Origin: CAIJXJ01 sp964445115
GTDB taxonomy: Bacteria; Pseudomonadota; Gammaproteobacteria; Burkholderiales; Methylophilaceae
Length of the DNA: 64,000 bases
Assembly: GCA_964445115.1 (NCBI GenBank)
Contig: CAYUJU010000001.1
Coordinates: forward strand, 248,001 to 312,000
Reading direction: 5' to 3'
The notes beneath the pieces were generated by a model. The model was not told the DNA's origin, ran no database searches, and saw only the letters and a program-made list of their open reading frames with translations. Each line of letters starts with the position of its first letter. The stretch's first letter is position 1. Shown here piece by piece: positions 15,870 to 25,037 of the stretch. The position numbers were made by a program, and so were the translations under genes.

Positions 15870-17027
15870 TCAGAAGGCGACAACTGCCCAGTCATCGCCT
15901 TGCTTGATCAGCTTGCGGTCGCAGCCGAGTTCATCCTGATGTGCCTCGTGGCCGGGAAGGTCGACCACGACGACCTCTCCTGCGGCGCGCAAGGCCACGA
16001 TGGCAGCACGCAGTGCGGCATCAGCCTCGTCATAAGGCGCCATGATGGCGGCGGCGGCCTCGAGTGGCGCCAGCGCGGTCATCAGGCCACGCAAGTCCAG
16101 GCTGAAGCCGGTCGCCGGCCGTGCACGGCCAAAGGCAGAACCGACTTCGTCGTAGCGCCCACCCTGTGCCAGCGGGCCGGAATAGCCTTGTGCATAGGCG
16201 GCAAACACCATGCCACTGTGATAGTGATAGCCACGCAACTCGGCCAAATCGAACGACACCTGCACGGACAAATCTTCCAGCAGCGTAGCTGCCTTGCGCA
16301 GGTCGGCGAGCGCCTGCTTGATTTCGGCATACTGCGGCAGCCTGGATTGCGTTTCCTGCAGCACTTCGATGCCACCGTTCAGGTCGATCAGGGACAGCAG
16401 GTCCTGACGGATTTCATCGCCCAGGTCGCGGGTCAGGTCCTGCAGGGCAGCCCGATCCTTGCTTTGCAGTGCCGCGTGCAGTGACTGCTCCATTGTCTGA
16501 TCCAGATTGCCGCGACGGATCAGGCTACGGAAAATGCCGACATGGCTGAAGTCGACCAGCAGTTGCTGGACACCCGAAGCCTGCAGCCCCTGCACCATCA
16601 GGCGCTGAATTTCAACATCGCTCTCCACGCCGGCATGGCCGTACAATTCCGCGCCCACCTGGAGCGGCTCACGCGTCTGCGCCAGGCCGTCCGGCTTGGT
16701 GCGCAGCACACTGCCGGCATAGCACAGGCGTGTCACCCCCTGCTGATTCAACAGGTGTGCGTCGATGCGGGCCGCTTGCGGGGTCATGTCCGCGCGCAAG
16801 CCCATCAGGCGGCCGGTCAACTGATCAACCACCTTGAAAGTGGCCAGATCGAGATCATGGCCTGCGCCTGTCGAGAGCGACTCAAGATATTCCAGCGTTG
16901 GCGGGATCACCAACTGGTAGCCATGCACGCGGAACAAATCCAGCCATTGGCGGCGGATCTGCTCCATTCTCGCTGCCTGTGCAGGCAGCACATCTTCAAT
17001 ATATTCGGGAAGCAACCAGTTACGCAT
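15870..17027 (-). CDS. hisZ: ATP phosphoribosyltransferase regulatory subunit
   Basis: The 385-residue protein begins MRNWLLPEYIEDVLPAQAAR and has the class II aminoacyl-tRNA-synthetase-like fold: PPTLEYLESL, LRADMTPQAARIDAHLL, CYAGSVLRTKP and ELYGHAGVESDVEIQRL. HisZ resembles HisRS but lacks the anticodon-binding domain, which fits the length. It is the regulatory partner of the short HisG form and allows histidine feedback. It stands 2 bp behind DUF2065 and before purA, its normal place in betaproteobacteria. Confidence 0.95.
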   Translation of the reverse strand: MRNWLLPEYIEDVLPAQAARMEQIRRQWLDLFRVHGYQLVIPPTLEYLESLSTGAGHDLDLATFKVVDQLTGRLMGLRADMTPQAARIDAHLLNQQGVTRLCYAGSVLRTKPDGLAQTREPLQVGAELYGHAGVESDVEIQRLMVQGLQASGVQQLLVDFSHVGIFRSLIRRGNLDQTMEQSLHAALQSKDRAALQDLTRDLGDEIRQDLLSLIDLNGGIEVLQETQSRLPQYAEIKQALADLRKAATLLEDLSVQVSFDLAELRGYHYHSGMVFAAYAQGYSGPLAQGGRYDEVGSAFGRARPATGFSLDLRGLMTALAPLEAAAAIMAPYDEADAALRAAIVALRAAGEVVVVDLPGHEAHQDELGCDRKLIKQGDDWAVVAF

Positions 17028-17029
17028 AC

Positions 17030-17215
17030 TCAAGCAAATACCATTATCAATAACAACCCGCCGAGCATTGAAGCCAACCCGACAAAACGTAACTGTCCAT
17101 CCTGCATGGAGATCATGCGCTGAAACGTCTGACGCCAGGCACGAGGGGCAAGGAAGGGTAACACCCCTTCCAGCACCAGCATCAAGCCCAGCGCCATCAC
17201 CAGACTGTTCTTCAC
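17030..17215 (-). CDS. DUF2065 family small membrane protein
   Basis: The 61-residue product has two hydrophobic segments, NSLVMALGLMLVLEGVLPFL and the C-terminal VGLASMLGGLLLIMVFA, separated by RAWRQTFQRMISMQDGQLR. This is the DUF2065 (YjeT-like) family, found in the hflC-hisZ or hflC-purA interval. The function is unknown. Its ATG overlaps the hflC stop by 4 bp, and hisZ follows 2 bp later. Confidence 0.9.
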   Translation of the reverse strand: MKNSLVMALGLMLVLEGVLPFLAPRAWRQTFQRMISMQDGQLRFVGLASMLGGLLLIMVFA

Positions 17216-18087
17216 TTGCTTCTGCCGCCCGCACCACGCATGTATTTGAAGAACTCCGAATCCGGCTGCAACACCATCACGTCGTTCTTGCTCTTGAAGC
17301 TGTTGCGGTAGGCATCGAGGCTGCGATAGAAGGCATAGAACTCGGGATTTTTGCCGTAGGCGGCAGCGTAGGTCTCGGCAGCTTTCGCATCGCCTTCCCC
17401 CTTGATGCGCTGCGCTTCGCGATACGCTTCGGCGATGATCACTTCACGCTGCTTGTCGGCATCGGCACGGATCTTTTCCGCGGCACCCGCACCCTGCGAG
17501 CGCAGATCGTTGGCGACGCGCTTGCGCTCGGCTTCCATGCGCTGATAGACCGAACCACTGACCTCTTCCGGCAAATCAACGCGCTTGAGCCGCACATCCA
17601 GCACTTCGATCCCCATCTGACGCGCTTCGCGGTCCGCCTTCTGGCGCAGGATTTCCATGATCTTGTCGCGCTCGCCGGACACCACGTCATGGATGGTGCG
17701 CTTGCCGAACTCGGCACGCAGGCCGTCGTTCACGGTCTGCGACAGGCGCGCTTCCGCCTGACGTTCGTCACCACGCACCGAGACGTAGTACTTGGCCGGA
17801 TCGTTGATCCGCCATTTCACGAAAGAGTCCACCAGGACGTTCTTCTTTTCACTGGTAATGAAACGATCCGGCTCCACCCAGTTGAGCGTCAGGATGCGCT
17901 TCTCGAAATATTGCACGTTCTCAATCAGCGGAATCTTGAAGTTCAGTCCAGGATCCTTTTTCACCGAGACGATTTCACCCAACCGGAACACCATCGCGTA
18001 TTCACGCTGGTCCACGGTAAAGGCCGACATGCTGAGCAGCACCATGCCGATCAGCAACCCAATCATGATATTGCCGATATTCTTCAT
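17212..18087 (-). CDS. hflC: Protease modulator HflC
   Basis: The 291-residue SPFH/band 7 protein has an N-terminal transmembrane helix (IGNIMIGLLIGMVLLSMSAF), the band 7 core (VDQREYAMVFRLGEIV, KWRINDPAKYYVSV), and long charged helices with EAQRIKGEGDAKAAETYAAAYGKNPEFYAFYRSL typical of HflC. With HflK it forms a large periplasmic cage around FtsH in the inner membrane and adjusts its proteolysis. It overlaps hflK and DUF2065 by 4 bp each. Confidence 0.96.
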   Translation of the reverse strand: MKNIGNIMIGLLIGMVLLSMSAFTVDQREYAMVFRLGEIVSVKKDPGLNFKIPLIENVQYFEKRILTLNWVEPDRFITSEKKNVLVDSFVKWRINDPAKYYVSVRGDERQAEARLSQTVNDGLRAEFGKRTIHDVVSGERDKIMEILRQKADREARQMGIEVLDVRLKRVDLPEEVSGSVYQRMEAERKRVANDLRSQGAGAAEKIRADADKQREVIIAEAYREAQRIKGEGDAKAAETYAAAYGKNPEFYAFYRSLDAYRNSFKSKNDVMVLQPDSEFFKYMRGAGGRSK

Positions 18088-19265
18088 GGCCGACTCTCCC
18101 TGTCACGACTACGGAAAGCGTCACGCGTACGCTGAGATTCATTGGCGGCGGCATCTGGTGCAGGCGCAGCCATGGCAGGGTCTGCCGTCGGCGCAGCCGC
18201 GCCGGTGGTCGCCATCAGTTTATCCAGCGGCAGATACAACAGGTTGCCGCCCCCCTTCTGATCTACCACCACCTTGCTGACGCTGGACAGAATCTGTTCC
18301 TGCGCGTCCAGATACAAGCGCTGGCGCGTCACTTCCGGCGCACGCTCGTACTGGGCGTACACCTGATTGAAACGGCTAGCATTACCCTGCGCCTCATTCA
18401 CGACCCGCAGTTTGTAACCCGCAGCCTCTTCCAGCAGGCGTGCCGCGGTACCACGCGCCTTCGGAATCACGTCGTTGGCATAAGCCTGGCCTTCGTTTTT
18501 CTGACGCTCGAGATCCTGCCCCGCCTTCACGGCGTCGTCGAACGCTGCCTGCACCTGCTCCGGCGGTTGCGCGTTCTGCATCGTCACGTTGACGATATTG
18601 ATCCCTGACTTGTAGCGATCCAGAATTTCCTGCATCAACTTCTTGGCGCGCACCGCCACCTCTTCACGGCCTTCGTACAGGACGAAGTCCATCTTGCTCT
18701 TGCCCACGATTTCCCGAATAGCGGTTTCGGCGGTACCCCGCACGGCGTCTTCGACCGTACGATTGGTGAACAGGTAATCGTCCGGACTCTTGAGGTTGTA
18801 CTGCACCGCGAACTGCAGGTCGATGATGTTTTCGTCATCGGTCAGCATCAGCGACTCACGCAACTCCTTGCTACGGGCGGGGCCGCCTTCACCCGCGCTG
18901 CGGTAGCCCACTTCCAGCGTACGTACCTGTTCCATATTGACCACGGTGACGCTCTCAATCGGATAAGGCACATGCCAGCGCGGACCCGGCATCGTCGTTT
19001 CGACATGTTTGCCGAAGCGCAACACGATCCCGCGAGACCCTTGATCGACGATGTAGAAACCCGTCGCCATCCAGATCACGGCCACCAACCCAAGGATAGG
19101 CGCAATCGCAAAAGCGCCTGCGCCGGGTTCCTCCGGGTCAGGTCTGGAACCACCCGTTTTGCCGAACAAGCCGTTCAGCTTGCGGCTGAATTGACGCAGC
19201 ATTTCATCGAGATCAGGCGGGCCGTCGTTATTACGCGGGCCCCAGCCGGGGTCATTTGATGCCAT
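18084..19265 (-). CDS. hflK: FtsH protease regulator HflK
   Basis: The 393-residue protein begins MASNDPGWGPRNNDGPPDLD, with a Gly/Pro/Asp-rich cytoplasmic tail, a membrane helix (APILGLVAVIWMATGFYIV) and a band 7 domain (QGSRGIVLRFGKHVETTMPG, LQFAVQYNLKSPDDYLF). The C-terminus is rich in Ala, Pro and Arg. It partners HflC. The ATG at 19265 is taken because HflK proteins start at this tail; a slightly longer frame exists. The start is 24 bp behind hflX. Confidence 0.96.
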   Translation of the reverse strand: MASNDPGWGPRNNDGPPDLDEMLRQFSRKLNGLFGKTGGSRPDPEEPGAGAFAIAPILGLVAVIWMATGFYIVDQGSRGIVLRFGKHVETTMPGPRWHVPYPIESVTVVNMEQVRTLEVGYRSAGEGGPARSKELRESLMLTDDENIIDLQFAVQYNLKSPDDYLFTNRTVEDAVRGTAETAIREIVGKSKMDFVLYEGREEVAVRAKKLMQEILDRYKSGINIVNVTMQNAQPPEQVQAAFDDAVKAGQDLERQKNEGQAYANDVIPKARGTAARLLEEAAGYKLRVVNEAQGNASRFNQVYAQYERAPEVTRQRLYLDAQEQILSSVSKVVVDQKGGGNLLYLPLDKLMATTGAAAPTADPAMAAPAPDAAANESQRTRDAFRSRDRESRP

Positions 19266-19289
19266 GGAATTCTCCGAATGAGAGATCAC

Positions 19290-20417
19290 TCAAGCGATCG
19301 CGTCCGTGGGACGCATCGCCTCTTTTAAACGTTGCTGGTGTTCGGCCAGCGCCTGACGTACAAGTTCCATCCCTGCGCCGCTCTGAGCCGATACCCAAAC
19401 CTTGGCGATTTTACCATACTCATCACGCTCAAGCCCCGGTTCCAGCCCTGCACGATCGATCTTGTTGAGCACCATGACCTGCGGCACTTCGGCCGCGCCG
19501 ATTTCGCGCAGCACCTTGTTGACCTCATCGATCTGGTCGTCGCGACTCTCGCTGGAAACGTCAACAATGTGGAGCAGAAGATCCGCCTGCACAGCCTCCT
19601 CCAGAGTGGCGCCGAACGCATCAACCAGCGCGTGAGGAAGGTGCTTGATGAATCCGACCGTATCTGACATGACCACCGGACCGCCGTCCGGGATAAACAA
19701 CTTGCGCGAAGTGGTGTCCAGCGTGGCAAACAACTGATCGGCGGCGTAGACACCGGATTGCGTCAGCCGATTGAACAGGGTCGACTTTCCTGCATTGGTA
19801 TACCCGACCAGCGAGACCGACATCACCTGCGACCGCTTGCGCGCGCGCCGCTGAATCCCGCGCTGACGCTTGAGCTTGGCCAAGCGCTCCTTGAGCGCCT
19901 TGACGCGGTCGCGAATCATGCGGCGATCCAGTTCGATCTGCGTCTCCCCGGGGCCGCCACGCATCCCGATCCCGCCTTTCTGGCGCTCGAGGTGGGTCCA
20001 GCCGCGCACCAGGCGCGTCGACAGATGCTCCAGTTGGGCCAACTCAACTTGCAGCTTACCCTCGAAGCTTTGTGCCCGCTGCGCGAAGATTTCAAGAATC
20101 AGACCAGTACGATCGACAACGCGCGCCTCGAGCTTGCGCTCCAGATTGCGCTGCTGGGAGGGGGTAAGATCATGGTTGAACACGACGATTTTGGAGTCGA
20201 GCGCCTGCAATGCCGCCGCAACCTCCTCCACCTTGCCGCTGCCGACAAAGAAGGTGGCATCCGGTTTGGCACGACGCCCTTCCACTGTGGCATGTACATC
20301 CAGCCCCGCCGTGGAGGCCAGTTGGCGCAACTCTTCGAGACTTTCTTCATAGCCAGCCTCGCCCAAGTCGAGGCTGACCAGGACGGCGGCATTTCCGCCG
20401 TCAGGACGATCCAGCAT
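19290..20417 (-). CDS. hflX: Ribosome-associated GTPase HflX
   Basis: The 375-residue GTPase has the N-terminal HflX domain (EELRQLASTAGLDVHATVEG), the linker signature GGPGETQIELDRR, and the G domain: G1 GYTNAGKST, G3 DTVGFIKHLPHALVDAF, and G4 NKID. HflX splits stalled 70S ribosomes, for example after heat shock. The hfq stop and hflX start overlap as TAATG, so the genes are translationally coupled. The C-terminal region after G4 is short (about 70 residues), which is usual for this clade. Confidence 0.96.
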   Translation of the reverse strand: MLDRPDGGNAAVLVSLDLGEAGYEESLEELRQLASTAGLDVHATVEGRRAKPDATFFVGSGKVEEVAAALQALDSKIVVFNHDLTPSQQRNLERKLEARVVDRTGLILEIFAQRAQSFEGKLQVELAQLEHLSTRLVRGWTHLERQKGGIGMRGGPGETQIELDRRMIRDRVKALKERLAKLKRQRGIQRRARKRSQVMSVSLVGYTNAGKSTLFNRLTQSGVYAADQLFATLDTTSRKLFIPDGGPVVMSDTVGFIKHLPHALVDAFGATLEEAVQADLLLHIVDVSSESRDDQIDEVNKVLREIGAAEVPQVMVLNKIDRAGLEPGLERDEYGKIAKVWVSAQSGAGMELVRQALAEHQQRLKEAMRPTDAIA

Positions 20418-20653
20418 TATTCTTCGGAAGTAGCGGAGGGAATGCTGACGGCACGCGCCGGCACGATCGTCGAAATGGCGTGCTTGTAGACCATCTGCGT
20501 CACGGTGTTCTTCAGCAGGACGACATATTGATCGAAGGAATCGATCTGCCCTTGCAGCTTGATGCCGTTGACGAGGTAGATGGAAACCTGAACATGCTCC
20601 TTGCGCAGCGCGTTCAGAAACGGGTCTTGTAGGGTTTGCCCTTTGGTGCTCAT
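20417..20653 (-). CDS. hfq: RNA chaperone Hfq
   Basis: The 78-residue Sm-like protein begins MSTKGQTLQDPFLNALRKEH and has the Sm1 stretch VSIYLVNGIKLQGQIDSFDQ and the Sm2 motif YKHAISTIVP, with the proximal-face QDPFLN and YKH residues present. It forms a hexamer that pairs small RNAs with mRNAs. The C-terminal tail is short, as in most betaproteobacteria. It is the first gene of the operon that runs to mfnB. Good Shine-Dalgarno AAGGAGA lies before the ATG. Confidence 0.98.
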   Translation of the reverse strand: MSTKGQTLQDPFLNALRKEHVQVSIYLVNGIKLQGQIDSFDQYVVLLKNTVTQMVYKHAISTIVPARAVSIPSATSEE

Positions 20654-20699
20654 GGTGTTCTCCTTATGGTGGAGCTTTGTTCAGAACGCAACTTTACGT

Positions 20700-20735
20700 C
20701 AAAAAAAGCGGGAGTTCCACTTTACCGCTTTTCGT
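20700..20735 (-). terminator. Intrinsic terminator downstream of radA
   Basis: On the minus strand AAAAGCGG (20732-20725) pairs with CCGCTTTT (20711-20704), followed by more T. It lies about 35 bp behind the radA stop and before hfq, separating the purT-radA operon from the hfq operon. The loop is 13 nt. Confidence 0.7.
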
Positions 20736-20766
20736 CAGGTGGGGATGCCGGCAGAAAATTCAAGGG

Positions 20767-22125
20767 CTACCGATCCCGTATTCTGTTGAGGGCCTGTTCG
20801 AGACGCTCCACGCCGTATACCTCCAACCCCTGAATCGCCTGCTTGGGCAGGTTGGCCTTGGGCACGATAGCATGGGTAAATCCGAGCTTAGCCGCCTCCT
20901 TGAGACGTTCCTGACCGCGCTGCACAGGCCTCACCTCCCCCGCCAACCCAACCTCACCAAAAACAATAAGTTTGTTTGGCAACGGCTTGTTTTTTAATGA
21001 TGATACGATTGCAGCCAATACGGCAAGATCGGCTGCCGGTTCGGCTATCCGGACACCGCCCACGGCGTTGACGAACACATCCATGTCGAAGCATGCCACG
21101 CCGGCATGGCGATGCAACACGGCCAGCAGCATGGCCAGACGATTCTGCTCCAGCCCCACGCACAAGCGCTTGGGATTGGGCGCGTGTGCCTCATCCACCA
21201 AGGCCTGCACTTCGACCAGCAAAGGGCGCGTACCCTCTTGTGTCACCGTGATGCAGGAACCCGCCACCTCTTCGGCGTGGTGGGATAAAAAGAGCGCGGA
21301 CGGATTACTGACCTCACGCAGCCCTTTTTCCGTCATCGCAAACACGCCAAGTTCGTTGACGGCCCCGAAGCGATTCTTGAACGCACGAATCAAACGGAAA
21401 CTGGAATTGGGGTCGCCCTCGAAATACAGCACGGTGTCGACAATATGTTCGAGCACGCGCGGCCCCGCCAGCGCACCCTCCTTGGTGACGTGACCGACCA
21501 GGATCACGGTAATGCCCAACTGCTTGGCCTGTCGCGTCAGCTGGGCCGAACACTCGCGCACCTGGGCGACGGAACCGGGGGCCGATTGCAACACTTCCGA
21601 ATACAGGGTCTGGATCGAGTCGATCACGGCCACTTCCGGCTTGTGCGTCTGCAGCGTCGCCAGGATCTTCTCCAGGCTGATTTCGGCCAGCAACTGTAAC
21701 GGGCTTGCGTCCAGCCCCAGTCGTTTCGCCCGCATGGCGATCTGCTGGGCCGACTCTTCACCACTCACGTAGACCACCTTGCGCTGGCCGCCAATGTGGC
21801 ACAGCGTCTGCAGCAGCAACGTCGATTTACCGATGCCCGGGTCGCCGCCGATCAGCACCACACCGCCTGGCACCAAGCCACCACCCAGCACGCGGTCGAA
21901 TTCGGCGATACCGGTGGGATGCCGCTCCACGTCCGAGGCTTCCACTTCAGAAAGCTTTTGCAACCCGCTGGTCTGTGCCAGCGCGGCGTAACGGTTGACC
22001 GAGGGCGCCTCGGCAATCGTTTCGACCAACGTGTTCCAGGCATTGCAGGCAGGACACTGGCCCTGCCACTTGGGTACCTGCCCCCCGCACTCGGTACAGG
22101 TATAAACCGTTTTCGCCTTGGCCAT
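20767..22125 (-). CDS. radA: DNA repair protein RadA
   Basis: The 452-residue protein has an N-terminal zinc finger (CTECGGQVPKWQGQCPAC), a RecA-like ATPase domain with Walker A GGDPGIGKSTLLLQ, the RadA-specific KNRFG motif (RAFKNRFGAVNELGVF), and a Lon-like C-terminal domain (VGGVRIAEPAADLAVLAAI). RadA is a branch-migration helicase in recombination. The ATG at 22125 matches the known N-terminus MAKAKTVYTC. It is the last gene of the operon that includes dnaB and alr, 14 bp after alr. Confidence 0.96.
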   Translation of the reverse strand: MAKAKTVYTCTECGGQVPKWQGQCPACNAWNTLVETIAEAPSVNRYAALAQTSGLQKLSEVEASDVERHPTGIAEFDRVLGGGLVPGGVVLIGGDPGIGKSTLLLQTLCHIGGQRKVVYVSGEESAQQIAMRAKRLGLDASPLQLLAEISLEKILATLQTHKPEVAVIDSIQTLYSEVLQSAPGSVAQVRECSAQLTRQAKQLGITVILVGHVTKEGALAGPRVLEHIVDTVLYFEGDPNSSFRLIRAFKNRFGAVNELGVFAMTEKGLREVSNPSALFLSHHAEEVAGSCITVTQEGTRPLLVEVQALVDEAHAPNPKRLCVGLEQNRLAMLLAVLHRHAGVACFDMDVFVNAVGGVRIAEPAADLAVLAAIVSSLKNKPLPNKLIVFGEVGLAGEVRPVQRGQERLKEAAKLGFTHAIVPKANLPKQAIQGLEVYGVERLEQALNRIRDR

Positions 22126-22139
22126 CTTCGTGCGCCTCT

Positions 22140-23210
22140 CTAATCCACCTGCACCATGGGCACCCGCCGCGCAATCGCACACAACAGCTCGTAACCGATG
22201 GTGCCGGCGGCGCGCGCCACTTCGTCCACGCCGACCTGTTCGCCCCACAACTCCACCGGGCTGCCGATGTCAGCTTCAGGAATGTCTGTCAGGTCGGTAA
22301 ACAGCATATCCATGGACACACGCCCCAGGGTGCGCGTCATCTTGCCAGCTACCGCAATTGGCGTGCCGGTCGGCGCGTGGCGCGGATAGCCGTCGGCATA
22401 GCCGCAGGCCACGATACCAACGCGCATTGGCCGATCCGCGGTGAAGGCATGGCCATAGCCTACCCCCTGTCCGGGTTGTAACGACTGCACGCCGATGATC
22501 CGGGAAGCGAGTGTCATCGCCGGTTTCAGATCGAGCGACCGGGCGGACTGGTCGGCAAACGGGCTGGCGCCATACAACATGATGCCGGGGCGTACCCAGT
22601 CGCCATGCGCCTGAGGAAAACGCATCAGTGCCGCAGAGTTCGCCATGGAGCGCGGGCGGGAAATCTCGCCAGTCAATTCATCAAAACGGGAAAACGCCTC
22701 GTCAATTCCAGCCTGTTCATCTGCGGTCGCGAAGTGTGTCATCAGAGTGATATGACGGACCGACTTGCACGCCTTGAGGCGGTCGTACACGCCCCAGAAC
22801 CGGCTCGGCACCACGCCCAGACGATTCATGCCGGAATTGACCTTCAGGAACACGTCAACTGCATGCGCACCCCGGTCGGCTTCCAGCACACGCAACTGCT
22901 CCTCGCAGTGCACGACAGTGGCGAGCCCATGCCTTGAAGCCAGCGGCAACTCGTCCGCCTCGAACAGGCCTTCCAGCAACAGGATCGTTTGTTGATACCC
23001 GGCTTCACGCAGGGTGACACCTTCATCCACCCCTAGCACGGCAAAACCGTCAGATTCGCGCAAGCCCTGTGCAACACGCAGCATGCCGTGGCCATAGCCA
23101 TTGGCCTTGATGACTGACAGCGTTTTGGCCTTGGGCGCGAAGCGGCGCACCACGGCAAGGTTGTGGCGCAAGGCTTGCAGATGGATGGTGGCAAGAATGG
23201 GACGGGCCAT
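22140..23210 (-). CDS. alr: Alanine racemase
   Basis: The 356-residue fold-type III PLP enzyme has the cofactor lysine in SVIKANGYGHGMLRVA near residue 34 and the opposite catalytic tyrosine in QPGQGVGYGHAFTADRP. MTHFATADEQAG and MLYGASPFADQSA are also typical. It makes D-alanine for peptidoglycan. The pair dnaB-alr is standard in betaproteobacteria; here alr starts 18 bp after dnaB and is followed by radA. Confidence 0.96.
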   Translation of the reverse strand: MARPILATIHLQALRHNLAVVRRFAPKAKTLSVIKANGYGHGMLRVAQGLRESDGFAVLGVDEGVTLREAGYQQTILLLEGLFEADELPLASRHGLATVVHCEEQLRVLEADRGAHAVDVFLKVNSGMNRLGVVPSRFWGVYDRLKACKSVRHITLMTHFATADEQAGIDEAFSRFDELTGEISRPRSMANSAALMRFPQAHGDWVRPGIMLYGASPFADQSARSLDLKPAMTLASRIIGVQSLQPGQGVGYGHAFTADRPMRVGIVACGYADGYPRHAPTGTPIAVAGKMTRTLGRVSMDMLFTDLTDIPEADIGSPVELWGEQVGVDEVARAAGTIGYELLCAIARRVPMVQVD

Positions 23211-23228
23211 GCAGGCGTTCTGATCGCG

Positions 23229-24611
23229 TTAGTATTGGTCCGCCCCGAACGCCCCACCTGCGCCGGTGAAGTTTTCAAAGCGCGTATGCTCACCGAGGAA
23301 GGTCAGACGCACCGTGCCGATCGGGCCGTTACGCTGCTTGCCGATGATGATTTCGGCAGTTCCCTTGTCCGGACTGTCCGGGTTGTAGACCTGGTCGCGG
23401 TAGATAAAGAGAATGACATCGGCATCCTGCTCGATTGCGCCGGATTCGCGCAGGTCAGACATCACCGGGCGCTTGTTGGGGCGCTGTTCCAGACCGCGGT
23501 TCAACTGGGAAAGCGCCACCACGGGCACATCCAGCTCCTTCGCTAACGCCTTGAGTGCACGCGAGATTTCCGATACTTCCGTGGCGCGGTTTTCGCCTTG
23601 GCGCGTTGCCGCCATCAGCTGCAAATAGTCGATCACGATCAGTCCCAGTTTGCCGCACTGACGGTGCAGGCGGCGCGCGCGCGCGCGCACTTCCAGTGCG
23701 TTGAGGCCTGCGCTTTCGTCGATGAACATCGGCGCGTCGTTCAGCTTGCCCAGCGCCGTGGTCAAGCGTACCCAGTCCTCATCTTCCAGCCGGCCGGTAC
23801 GCATACGATGTTGATCTAGCCGCCCGACCGAACCGATCATCCGCATCGCCAATTGTGTCGCACCCATTTCCATGGAAAACACGGCAACGGGCAATCCGGT
23901 ATCCAGGGCCACATTTTCGGCAATATTGAGCGAGAACGCGGTTTTACCCATGGAGGGTCGACCCGCCACGATGATCAGATCGCCGGGCTGGAAGCCGGAG
24001 GTCATGGAGTCGAGATCGGCAAACCCGGTCGGGATGCCGGTGACATCACTGGTGCTGTCGCGCTGAAACAGCTGGTCGATGCGATCCGCGACCTGCGGCA
24101 ATAAGGTCTTGATATCGATAAAGCCCTGCGAACTGCGCTGGCCGCCTTCGGCAATTTCGAAAATCTTCGCCTCGGCTGAGTCCAGCAACTCCGCCGCACT
24201 CTTGCCCTGGGGGCTGAACGCACTCTCGGCAATGTCGGAACCGACCTCGACCAGCAACCGCATGACAGACCGTTCGCGGACAATTTCTGCGTAACGCCGA
24301 ATATTCGCGGCCGAAGGTGTGTTCTGCGCCAGTGCGCCGAGATAGGCAATGCCGCCGACACCGGCAAGTTGCGCGGAGTTTTCGAGCGATTCCGCCACCG
24401 TAACGATATCCGCCGGCTTGCTTTGCTCGATCAGGCGGCTGATGTGTTCATAGATCACGCGATGATCGTGACGATAAAAATCGCCCGGCTTGATCAGGTC
24501 GGCGATCTTGTCGAGTGCCTCGTTTTCGAGCAGCAGCCCGCCGAGCACCGATTGCTCGGCTTCAACCGAATGCGGGGGAATCTTGAGAGATGCGAGGGTA
24601 TCTTCCGCCAT
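23229..24611 (-). CDS. dnaB: Replicative DNA helicase
   Basis: The 460-residue helicase has the N-terminal primase-interaction domain (PPHSVEAEQSVLGGLLLEN) and a RecA-like motor with Walker A GRPSMGKTAFSLNIAEN, LGLIVIDYLQLM as Walker B, and the arginine-finger region (SQLNRGLEQRPNKRP). It unwinds DNA at the fork as a hexamer. Codons for RARARR near 23671-23690 create a short CG-alternating tract inside the gene, without disrupting it. Upstream is a globin gene rather than the usual rplI. Confidence 0.97.
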   Translation of the reverse strand: MAEDTLASLKIPPHSVEAEQSVLGGLLLENEALDKIADLIKPGDFYRHDHRVIYEHISRLIEQSKPADIVTVAESLENSAQLAGVGGIAYLGALAQNTPSAANIRRYAEIVRERSVMRLLVEVGSDIAESAFSPQGKSAAELLDSAEAKIFEIAEGGQRSSQGFIDIKTLLPQVADRIDQLFQRDSTSDVTGIPTGFADLDSMTSGFQPGDLIIVAGRPSMGKTAFSLNIAENVALDTGLPVAVFSMEMGATQLAMRMIGSVGRLDQHRMRTGRLEDEDWVRLTTALGKLNDAPMFIDESAGLNALEVRARARRLHRQCGKLGLIVIDYLQLMAATRQGENRATEVSEISRALKALAKELDVPVVALSQLNRGLEQRPNKRPVMSDLRESGAIEQDADVILFIYRDQVYNPDSPDKGTAEIIIGKQRNGPIGTVRLTFLGEHTRFENFTGAGGAFGADQY

Positions 24612-24614
24612 GGC

Positions 24615-25037
24615 CTATTCCACTCGACTCGACTCGGATTCAGTGGCAGCCGTCTCTGGTTGATTACGCATGAAATCCGCCACCCCCCAGAGCTGGTTGC
24701 CGATATTGACCATCAAAGGCTCGGGAACGCCCACGTCGTGCATGGCCCGGATCATGCAGAAAATCCACTGATCCCGCTCGCTTTCGCCAATCGGGAAAGG
24801 CAGGTGACGCGCACGCAAGCGCGGATGACCGTATTTTTCGACGAAGAGTTGCGGGCCGCCCATCCAGCCTGACAGAAATTCGAACAGCTTCTGGTTGGCG
24901 CGCGGGAGATTGGTATGCATAGCGCGGATGCCAGCCGCGCGCGGCTCGGTATCCATCACCTCATAGAAGCGATCGACGAGGCGGCGCAGCCCCGCCTCAC
25001 CACCCACCTGTTCGTAAAAATTCGGGGCTTCGCTCAT
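24615..25037 (-). CDS. Group II truncated haemoglobin
   Basis: The 140-residue protein begins NFYEQVGGEAGLRRLVDRFY, followed by MHTNLPRANQKLFEFLSGWM, GGPQLFVEKYGHPRLRARHL with the proximal His region, and the distal/structural tryptophan in GNQLWGVADFMRNQ. These are hallmarks of group II 2/2 globins, linked to oxygen or nitric-oxide chemistry; the ligand here is unknown. The start overlaps the purT stop by 4 bp, and dnaB begins 3 bp after its stop, so it is embedded in that operon. Confidence 0.93.
   Translation of the reverse strand: MSEAPNFYEQVGGEAGLRRLVDRFYEVMDTEPRAAGIRAMHTNLPRANQKLFEFLSGWMGGPQLFVEKYGHPRLRARHLPFPIGESERDQWIFCMIRAMHDVGVPEPLMVNIGNQLWGVADFMRNQPETAATESESSRVE

Noticed and set aside
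23671..23690. Alternating CG tract inside dnaB
   Set aside because: It encodes Arg-Ala-Arg-Ala-Arg-Arg in frame, in a conserved region; there is no sign of a repeat with its own function.
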